Positions 1 to 5,499 of a DNA stretch of 9,202 nt are shown here, piece after piece; position 1 is the first letter of the stretch, and every line of letters begins with the position of its first letter. The stretch comes from Candidatus Methanofastidiosia archaeon (GTDB taxonomy: Archaea > Methanobacteriota_B > Thermococci > Methanofastidiosales > NM3), in contig JAHKLV010000057.1 of assembly GCA_020854925.1 (NCBI GenBank), positions 1-9,202 on the forward strand, written 5' to 3'. The translations under genes were made by a program, and so were the position numbers. The notes beneath the pieces are model-generated. The model was not told where the DNA came from. It did not search any database and saw only the letters and a program-made list of their open reading frames with translations.

Positions 1-401
1 AGCAGGAGGGCCTGGCCCACTACCTCGACCACACCATCACGCAGCTCTACCCGCACGCACCCACGAAGACCACGAACTGTGTCACGGTTGCCGTAAACAT
101 GGCCTGCCCGCCCGGCGGCGAAAAGCGGCTTAAGGAGTTTCTCCTCGACAACCTTGCCGAGCGCACGTACAGCAAGGATGCCGCCGCCGTTCTATGGAAA
201 AAAGTAGACATCCCCGACGGCCTTCGGCGCTACACACAAAACGCCAAGAACCGCATTGTGGACATCCCCGAGGCGGAACGAACAGCCAAGGAAATGGGAC
301 TTGAGCTCATGGAAGTCACCGGCCCCATGGGAAAGATAGGCGCCGTCGCCTCCATCGGCCTGCACCGAAACAGGGAAAAGGCCGTCATGCCCTATTATTG
401 A
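1..401 (+). CDS. Methanogenesis marker protein 11-like (DUF1743/TiaS-related), C-terminal part, 5'-truncated by window edge
   Basis: The reading frame is open from base 3 to the TGA at 399-401, giving 132 visible residues. The ATG at 99 is internal, because the frame upstream of it already encodes family-like sequence, so the true start lies left of the window. Recognisable pieces are the HTITQLYP block, the PTKTTNCV motif, a PGGEKRL segment and a C-terminal GKIGAVASIGL block. From memory these match the C-terminal half of methanogenesis marker 11, a protein of unknown function found almost only in methanogens. It is related to the domain in TiaS, the archaeal enzyme that attaches agmatine to cytidine in tRNA-Ile2. 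I do not see the tRNA-recognition extension of TiaS, so TiaS itself is less likely, but the N-terminal half is missing and cannot decide this. The radical SAM gene starts 3 nt downstream on the same strand, so the two are probably co-transcribed. Confidence 0.75.
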   Translation, partial: QEGLAHYLDHTITQLYPHAPTKTTNCVTVAVNMACPPGGEKRLKEFLLDNLAERTYSKDAAAVLWKKVDIPDGLRRYTQNAKNRIVDIPEAERTAKEMGLELMEVTGPMGKIGAVASIGLHRNREKAVMPYY

Positions 402-404
402 GCG

Positions 405-1487
405 ATGCCCATGTACACCACGCGAGAGCTCAAGGTCCTCCTGCAAAGCAGGGGCGTCGTGCTGCCTGGCGAGGAGCGGGGACGAAAAGGAGGGGCGGGG
501 CCTGCCGCAGGAAAGAGCCTCATCTTCGGAGGCACGGTGGCCAACGTTCCCACACAGAGCGATTTTGTCGCCTCCTCCCCGTTTTCCGTACGCAGCCGGG
601 ACGAAGGATTCTGGATATACGAGCATGAAGCACCCCTCGTTCCGGTCACCTTTCCCCATACGCCACACTTTTATGCGAAGCGGACATCCGACGGCACGCC
701 CATGCACAAGGTAGCACTCCTGCATGGTGCCTCGTGCCTCGCATCGACGGTCTGCCAGCGCTGCGTCTACTATGGCACACCGCACGCCTGCAGCTTCTGC
801 GGTATCGAGCTTTCGCTCGAGTCGGGCGCCACCATCGAGGAAAAAAGCCCTGCCCAGCTTGCGGAGGTGGCCGTCGCCGCAAAGGAGGAGCATGCCGTGA
901 CCCACGTCACCCTCACGTCGGGAACACAGCGGGGGCGCGACCGCGGCCTGGGAAAGCTGCTTGCCGCCGCTGCCGCCATCAAGGACGCGTCCGGGCTACC
1001 CGTGCACGTGCAGACCGAGCCGCTTCCGGAGCTTTCACTCTTTGACGAACTTCCAGGGCACGGCGTGGACACGCTTGGCATCCATATTGAAAGCGTCGAT
1101 GATGCCGTTCTCGCGGCCCATGCGCCCATCAAGGCTCGGCTCGGATTTACCCGATTCCTCGCGGCCTGGGAAAAGGGTGTCGAGGTCCTCGGTGCCAATC
1201 AGGTGGACAGCTTCATCATCGCCGGGCTCGGGGAGGACCCCGACCTCACCCTCCGCCGACTGAGGCAGATGATTGAGGCAGGAGCATACCCGTTCATCGT
1301 TCCGCTCAGGCCCATACCGGGGACGCGCCTCGGGTCCTGGCTGCCGCCGGAACCAGACTACGTGCGCTCGCTCCTCGAGATGACCGTGCCGATGCTTTCC
1401 GACGCACATCTGTCATGGAAACGGAGCAAGGCGGGATGCCTGCGCTGCCGGGCATGCTCAGCGCTTCCCGACTTCGAGCAGGCCTGA
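405..1487 (+). CDS. Radical SAM protein, MSMEG_0568-like family
   Basis: This 360-residue protein has a cysteine cluster near residues 117-132: C120, then eight residues, C129, two residues, C132. That CX8CX2C spacing is not the usual radical SAM CX3CX2C, but it resembles what I recall of the MSMEG_0568 family. Other family-like features are the following LSLESGATI segment, the AQLAEVAVAAKE helix, the THVTLTSGT strand, the VQTEPLPE strand and the SFIIAGLGED strand. A TIM-barrel core bound to a [4Fe-4S] cluster and S-adenosylmethionine is expected. Three further cysteines near the C-terminus (C345, C348, C351) could bind a second cluster. The substrate is unknown; in bacteria the family occurs in a nitrilase-containing cluster, and no such partner is visible here. 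The start at 405 is 3 nt after the upstream stop. The ATG at 411 is an alternative, and neither has a strong Shine-Dalgarno sequence. The gene is convergent with the DUF1028 gene, with 6 nt between the stop codons. Confidence 0.8.
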   Translation: MPMYTTRELKVLLQSRGVVLPGEERGRKGGAGPAAGKSLIFGGTVANVPTQSDFVASSPFSVRSRDEGFWIYEHEAPLVPVTFPHTPHFYAKRTSDGTPMHKVALLHGASCLASTVCQRCVYYGTPHACSFCGIELSLESGATIEEKSPAQLAEVAVAAKEEHAVTHVTLTSGTQRGRDRGLGKLLAAAAAIKDASGLPVHVQTEPLPELSLFDELPGHGVDTLGIHIESVDDAVLAAHAPIKARLGFTRFLAAWEKGVEVLGANQVDSFIIAGLGEDPDLTLRRLRQMIEAGAYPFIVPLRPIPGTRLGSWLPPEPDYVRSLLEMTVPMLSDAHLSWKRSKAGCLRCRACSALPDFEQA

Positions 1488-1493
1488 CCCCGC

Positions 1494-2387
1494 CTACTGC
1501 CGGAGAAGCCGGTCCACCAGGTCTGCGTCAAGTATCCGTGAAGGGGGAAGACGGCGTAAGAGCTCAGCCCACCGGGCGCCGTCGGCCACCACTGCCGCCA
1601 TCAGGGCACGCGCCCCCCGTTCCTCCCCCGCCTGCGCCAGCGCCACCGCATGCCAGAATCGAAGCTCCGTGTTTTCAGGATTCTTCGCGCTCGCCTCTGC
1701 GTAGGCACGAAGCGCATGCCCAATCTCACCTCTCCCCAGATGGTCGTCCCCGCGGTCGGCAAGGGCGTAGGCATCCCTGACCGAGAGGAGCCGCGCAAGC
1801 TCGCCAAGGGGGTCGGCACTGTCATCGACACGCACGTCCACGATGCTATCCTCCCATGGGATGCCAGATGGCTCGATGCAACACGTCCTGATGGCACCGG
1901 ACTGCACGCCGCGGATGTCGCCGCCCTCGTGTTGGGCAGCCTCCAAGGCACAGAGGAGCCGGCGCTCAAACGGTTCGCCTTCCGATGACTCATAGGCGTC
2001 GGCCATGGCGTCCCAGACGGTGTCACGCTCCATCATGTTCGCCTGGCAGGCCCCCCCGTCAAAGCTCGCATGCCCCGCCTCGGCGATGCACAGGCCCCCC
2101 GTATGCACGGATGCGCGGCCCTGGCAGTCCGCCATTGCCACCTGGCGCAAGGCCGACTCGGTGTCGGCTCGTGTCAAAGATGCCAGGACATCATCGGGAG
2201 CAAGGCCCGCCTCCAGGCATGCAAGGCCGCGGGGGCCGTACGCCACATTGACCATGGCCTGCGTGGCGACAACGCCTGCGCCGGGGCGGACCCAGGGGAC
2301 GACGGTGCCGGTGGAGAAATAGTGCGACTGCACGGCAGCGCCCATGACCCCGCCGTCGCGATCGACGGCAACAATGGAATACGTCAT
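1494..2387 (-). CDS. DUF1028 family protein with TPR-like C-terminal tail
   Basis: This 297-residue protein starts MTYSIVAVD and shows the DUF1028 (COG3342) pattern: GAAVQSHYFSTG near residues 16-27, VVPWVRPGAGVVATQA near 29-44, YGPRGL near 50-55, a DxxGRASVHTGG segment near 87-98 and VDVRVDDSADPLGEL near 183-197. The family is regarded as related to Ntn hydrolases. If so, Thr2 could be the exposed nucleophile after Met removal, which is inference, and no substrate is known. Residues about 205-297 form alanine-rich helices with TPR-like spacing (RGEIGHALRAYAEA, followed by NPENTELRFWHAVALAQAG). There is no signal peptide or membrane segment, so the protein is probably cytoplasmic. A short AAGGA lies 6 nt before the ATG, and a TATA-like element lies in the divergent region upstream. 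It appears to be a single-gene unit with no visible link to the malate/fumarate operon. Confidence 0.85.
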   Translation of the reverse strand: MTYSIVAVDRDGGVMGAAVQSHYFSTGTVVPWVRPGAGVVATQAMVNVAYGPRGLACLEAGLAPDDVLASLTRADTESALRQVAMADCQGRASVHTGGLCIAEAGHASFDGGACQANMMERDTVWDAMADAYESSEGEPFERRLLCALEAAQHEGGDIRGVQSGAIRTCCIEPSGIPWEDSIVDVRVDDSADPLGELARLLSVRDAYALADRGDDHLGRGEIGHALRAYAEASAKNPENTELRFWHAVALAQAGEERGARALMAAVVADGARWAELLRRLPPSRILDADLVDRLLRQ

Positions 2388-2484
2388 GGCTTATCCTTTT
2401 GCTGCCGGCATTAATAAAGATGGCGAGCCGTACCATGCGCAACCTTTATGAGGGCACGGAGCCGAAAAGGTTACGGGAATCACT
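2388..2484. promoter_or_regulatory. Divergent intergenic region with TATA-like elements and an inverted repeat
   Basis: This 97-nt gap separates the DUF1028 gene (minus) from the 40-aa membrane protein gene (plus) and is more AT-rich than its flanks. On the plus strand CTTTATGA at 2444-2451 resembles an archaeal TATA box. Transcription starting about 25 nt downstream would leave a leader of roughly 12 nt before the ATG at 2485. On the minus strand TCTTTATTAAT (2420 down to 2410) would start DUF1028 transcription only a few nt before its ATG. AACCTTT at 2441-2447 and AAAGGTT at 2466-2472 form a perfect 7-bp inverted repeat around an 18-nt spacer. Its left arm overlaps the plus-strand TATA-like element, as an operator might. 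All assignments come from pattern reading only. Confidence 0.4.
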
Positions 2485-2607
2485 ATGCAATTCGACTACA
2501 TGATCTTCGGATGGGGCTCGCCCATCGGCACCGGCATCTTTCTGCTCTGCCTCGGCGTGTTCATCTACCTCCTTTCCAAGGCCGATGCCATGAAAAAGGG
2601 GAAGTAG
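2485..2607 (+). CDS. Small single-pass membrane protein, 40 aa, unknown function
   Basis: An ATG at 2485 opens a 40-codon frame ending in TAG at 2605-2607. The product has a short N-terminal part (MQFDYMIFGWGSPIG), one hydrophobic helix of about 17-18 residues (roughly residues 14-31) and a basic tail containing KADAMKKGK. The acidic residue before the helix and the lysines after it suggest an outside N-terminus and a cytoplasmic C-terminus. I do not recognise a named family, though the FGWGSP-type start looks like a designed, conserved motif rather than chance coding. Support for a real gene is the clean soluble-hydrophobic-basic layout, its fit in an otherwise unexplained gap, a TATA-like element at a suitable distance upstream, and a stop codon placed in a hairpin. 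The Shine-Dalgarno sequence is weak. The in-frame ATG at 2500 is a possible shorter start. It is convergent with malic enzyme, with 11 nt between the stop codons. Confidence 0.65.
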   Translation: MQFDYMIFGWGSPIGTGIFLLCLGVFIYLLSKADAMKKGK

Positions 2608-2622
2608 GGCGTATTGCCCTAC
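2604..2622. terminator. Perfect 7-bp inverted repeat spanning two convergent stop codons
   Basis: GTAGGGC (2604-2610) and GCCCTAC (2616-2622) form a perfect 7-bp stem with a 5-nt GTATT loop. The TAG of the 40-aa gene (2605-2607) lies in the left arm, and the TAG of the malic enzyme gene (minus strand, 2621-2619) lies in the right arm. The hairpin would form in transcripts from both directions, so it could help end transcription or stabilise 3' ends. Archaeal termination depends mainly on U-rich tracts, and none follows on either strand, so the terminator role is uncertain. Confidence 0.35.
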
Positions 2623-3965
2623 GGCGGCGCCCTGATGTGGCCGCTTTCCATGAGCAGGCGCGTCATGTCGCGCGCCTGGCCAATGACCTCCTGTGCATGA
2701 TGATAGAGCTCATCGGCCGACGCCGGTGCCCTGGCGACACCCTCCCGTATGGCCTGCATGCCCACGGCAGTGGCCTCCCGGGGAAAGACCTCCCACTCGT
2801 CCATGGACGGGACAAGATAGTCAGGGGAAAGTCCCCGCTCCCGTGCCATGTCCGCAATGGCGGTAGCGGCGGCGATGCACATGCCGTCGGTGATGGTGCG
2901 CGCCTGTACGTCTAGCGCCCCCCGGAAAATGCCGGGAAATCCGAGGGAGTTGTTTATCTGATTGGGAAAGTCCGACCTTCCCGTGGCCACGATGAGCGCT
3001 CCCGCCTCCTTTGCCTCCCAAGGCCATATTTCCGGTACGGGATTTGCTGTCGCAAAGACGATGGCGTCTGACGCCATGGCAGACACCACGTCAGGAGGGA
3101 TGGTGCCGGGCCCGGGGCGTGACGCGGCGATGAGGATGTCTGCACCCCGCACGCCGTCCTTCATGCTCCCCTCAATCTGTTCCCCGTTGCCGTTGACGCA
3201 CAGGTCCCATTTTTGGGGATTGCGCTCTTTGTCTGCCTCAAGGTCCGCCCGCCCGGAGTGGAGCACGCCCTTGGAGTCTATCATGACGATGTTTCGCTTC
3301 TTCACCCCAGCCGACACGAGCAATCGAGCGATGGCGATGTTCGCCGCGCCCGCGCCCACCATGGCGACCTTGGCCTCGCCCAGGGGCTTACCCACGTAGG
3401 AAAGGGCGTTCATGGCACCTGCGACCTCGATGGTGGCGGTGCCCTGCTGGTCATCGTGCCAGACGGGGATGTCCATCTCCTCCCTGAGGCGGTCGAGGAT
3501 GTAAAAGCATTTGGGGCTTTCGATGTCCTCAAGGTTGATGCCGCCAAAGGACGGTTGGAGCGCCTTCACGGTGGCGATGAGCGCCTCGGGCTCACGCACA
3601 TCAAGGCAGAGGGGATAGGCGTCGACCCCGCCGAGATACTTGAAGATAAGCGCCTTTCCCTCCATGACGGGGAGGGCCGCCTCGGGGCCGATGTTCCCCA
3701 GCCCGAGCACCCGCGTCCCGTCGGACACGACGGCGACCGCGTTACCCTTGTTCGTGTGGTCGTAGGCACGACGCGGGTCGTCGCGTATCTCCTTGCACGG
3801 CTCGGCGACGCCGGGCGTGTACCAGATGGAAAAGTCCGACAGGCTTCTGACACACACCTTCGGCGCAATGGCAATCTTTCCCTTGTAGAACGGGTGCAGG
3901 GCAAGCGCGTCCTGACCCGGTTGGTAGGCCTTTTGCAGCAGATTCTTAACAGTTTCCTCGTTCAT
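2619..3965 (-). CDS. Malic enzyme, NAD(P)-dependent (oxaloacetate-decarboxylating type)
   Basis: This cytoplasmic enzyme interconverts malate + NAD(P)+ and pyruvate + CO2 + NAD(P)H. The 448 residues contain the malic N-domain and a Rossmann domain in the usual order. Visible family motifs are WYTPGVAEP with the catalytic Tyr49, the DGTRVLGLGNIG block near residues 82-93, EGKALIFKY with Lys104, the metal-ligand pair Glu146/Asp147 in NLEDIESP, Asp171 in WHDDQQGT, the nucleotide-binding GAGAAN near 204-209, IDSKG with Asp230 at the end of the second strand, TANPVPEI near 306-313 and SDFPNQINNS near 331-340. It is somewhat longer than compact bacterial forms of about 380-410 residues, mostly at the C-terminus. 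The start overlaps the end of tfrB by 20 nt and has a good GGAGGT 8 nt upstream. As the last gene of the fumarase/Tfr operon it probably feeds or drains the malate pool. Direction and NAD versus NADP preference cannot be settled from sequence. Confidence 0.95.
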   Translation of the reverse strand: MNEETVKNLLQKAYQPGQDALALHPFYKGKIAIAPKVCVRSLSDFSIWYTPGVAEPCKEIRDDPRRAYDHTNKGNAVAVVSDGTRVLGLGNIGPEAALPVMEGKALIFKYLGGVDAYPLCLDVREPEALIATVKALQPSFGGINLEDIESPKCFYILDRLREEMDIPVWHDDQQGTATIEVAGAMNALSYVGKPLGEAKVAMVGAGAANIAIARLLVSAGVKKRNIVMIDSKGVLHSGRADLEADKERNPQKWDLCVNGNGEQIEGSMKDGVRGADILIAASRPGPGTIPPDVVSAMASDAIVFATANPVPEIWPWEAKEAGALIVATGRSDFPNQINNSLGFPGIFRGALDVQARTITDGMCIAAATAIADMARERGLSPDYLVPSMDEWEVFPREATAVGMQAIREGVARAPASADELYHHAQEVIGQARDMTRLLMESGHIRAPP

Positions 3966-5499
3966 GGGAAGCTACCTCCATGGTGCGCTCGATGATCTCG
4001 ATGAGGTCCCTGGTGGCACCGAGGGATGCGCGCGCATAGGCGATGGAGTCGTCGAGATGCTGCTCGCACCACGGGCAGCATGAGATGATGTATGCCGGTT
4101 CCAGCTCCTCGAACTGGCGAATGCGTTCCTTTCCCACTTCCAGGGCGACCTCTGGCTTGGCGGTCTTGACGCCGCCGCCGCTGCCGCAGCAGTGGCTGTT
4201 TTCCCGTATGCGCTCCGGTTCCACGAGCCGCATGCCGGGGACGGCGCGGATGAGGTTCCTCGGGGCGTCGTAGACCCCTGTCCCCCTGCCGAGATGGCAG
4301 GGGTCATGGTAGGTCACGGTGACGTGATTTTCCGGCAAGTCGCGCAAGGTGAAGGCCCCGCTCTGGAAGGCGTCCCACAGGACCTCTGACACGTGTTTCA
4401 CTTCTATGCCAAAATCCCCAAAGAATGCGCGGTAGTCCGTTGCCCACGACTTGTGGCAGCCTGCACACGTGGTCACAAGCGTCTTTACGCCGCGTTCCTT
4501 CATGAGGGCGATGTTCTCCCCGGCCAGCTCACGGTAGGCCACCTCGTCGCCCACCTTGAGCAGCGGGCTTCCGCAGCAGAGCTCTTCCTTTCCAAGGTAC
4601 GCGGGGCGCATGCCGAGACGGTCGAGCACCCGCACCACGTTGGCGGGGAGGCGGTCGCCGAGAAGGAGCGACGGCGAGCACCCGGCAAAAAACATGAACG
4701 CACCCCGGTCGGAAAGTTCGAGGCCCTTGGCCCAGCGGGCGCGCCGCTGACGTGGCATGACCCAGGGATTGCGGTAGTTTTTGATGCTTTGTACAAGGGT
4801 GTTGTGGCCTGGCAGCGGCCCGAGGCCGTCGCGGACTGCGTGGGCACGCAGCTTCTCTACCGCCTTTTCTGGAATCTCTATATGCTCGGGGCAGACGGCC
4901 CAGCAGTTGCGGCAGGTGGTGCAGTGATATAGTCCCTCGTTGAGGGCTATCTTGACACGCTCGGCCAGGTCGCGGCTGTCGATGTCAAGCTCACAGAGCT
5001 TGCGCATGACGATGGGGCCGTAGTAGTCGTCCCAGACCCGATTGGCGACAGGACACGCAGACACGCAGCACCAGCACTCGATACAGGAACGGAAGTCCTT
5101 GAGCGGCGCAACGTCGCCTGGGAGCAGGGCGGGCGGGTCGGCCATCGGCTCCTCCCGCGACAGGTAGGGCTCCGACTCGTAGAGGCGGCGGTACCCTTCC
5201 CCGAAGTCCACCACAAGGTCTTTGACCACGGGAAAGAGCATGAGGGGCTCAAGCGTCGTCTCCCCCTGAAGCGGTTCCTGGCAGGCGAGACCCGCCTTCC
5301 CGTTGATGCGGATGCCGCACGAACCGCACTGGCCGGCGCGGCAGACCCAGCGGAAGGCCAGGGTCCCGTCGAGATGGTCATGGATGTAGTGGAGGCCGTC
5401 AAGAACCCGCATCCCTTCTTCGTAGGGTACGTCGTACGTATCGAAATGCCCCTCCTCTCCGGAGTCGGGGTCAAAGCGGTAGACACGAAGCGTGACCAT
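3946..5499 (-). CDS. tfrB: CoM/CoB fumarate reductase subunit B (iron-sulfur and HdrB-like CCG domains)
   Basis: Subunit B of the thiol-driven fumarate reductase, which couples CoM-SH + CoB-SH oxidation to fumarate reduction in the cytoplasm. The 517 residues fuse two modules. Residues about 1-240 resemble SdhB/FrdB: a [2Fe-2S] site with C53, C58, C61 and C73, then ferredoxin-type sites C139/C142/C145/C149 and C193/C196/C199/C203. Both ferredoxin motifs have four cysteines, so two [4Fe-4S] clusters are expected in place of the [3Fe-4S] of SdhB. Residues about 265-517 hold two CCG domains like heterodisulfide reductase HdrB: C274, C308-C309, C345, C348 and C401, C437-C438, C475, C478. Their spacings fit CX31-39CCX35-36CXXC, the pattern binding the special thiol/disulfide [4Fe-4S] cluster. 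The ATG directly follows the tfrA stop with no gap. An alternative reading as a bacterial succinate dehydrogenase B is less likely because of the CCG pair and the methanogen context. Confidence 0.93.
   Translation of the reverse strand: MVTLRVYRFDPDSGEEGHFDTYDVPYEEGMRVLDGLHYIHDHLDGTLAFRWVCRAGQCGSCGIRINGKAGLACQEPLQGETTLEPLMLFPVVKDLVVDFGEGYRRLYESEPYLSREEPMADPPALLPGDVAPLKDFRSCIECWCCVSACPVANRVWDDYYGPIVMRKLCELDIDSRDLAERVKIALNEGLYHCTTCRNCWAVCPEHIEIPEKAVEKLRAHAVRDGLGPLPGHNTLVQSIKNYRNPWVMPRQRRARWAKGLELSDRGAFMFFAGCSPSLLLGDRLPANVVRVLDRLGMRPAYLGKEELCCGSPLLKVGDEVAYRELAGENIALMKERGVKTLVTTCAGCHKSWATDYRAFFGDFGIEVKHVSEVLWDAFQSGAFTLRDLPENHVTVTYHDPCHLGRGTGVYDAPRNLIRAVPGMRLVEPERIRENSHCCGSGGGVKTAKPEVALEVGKERIRQFEELEPAYIISCCPWCEQHLDDSIAYARASLGATRDLIEIIERTMEVASHERGNC
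3974..3979 (-). promoter_or_regulatory. Shine-Dalgarno for malic enzyme inside tfrB
   Basis: GGAGGT on the minus strand lies 8 nt before the malic enzyme ATG (3965) and inside the last codons of tfrB. It supports this start despite the 20-nt overlap with tfrB, and it suggests translational coupling. Confidence 0.7.

Noticed and set aside
99..101. ATG at 99 as the start of the first gene
   Set aside because: The frame is open to the window edge, and the 32 codons before it encode family-like sequence including PTKTTNCV.
192..905. A 237-codon open frame on the minus strand
   Set aside because: It is antisense to the mmp11-like and radical SAM genes, crosses their junction, and has no domain I can recognise.
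1476..1503. Possible hairpin between the radical SAM and DUF1028 stop codons (GCAGGC with GCCTACTGC)
   Set aside because: Pairing needs a 3-nt bulge and no T-tract follows, so it is too weak to list as a terminator.
3213..3995. A 260-codon open frame on the plus strand
   Set aside because: It is antisense to malic enzyme, with no family resemblance and composition typical of a complementary-strand shadow.
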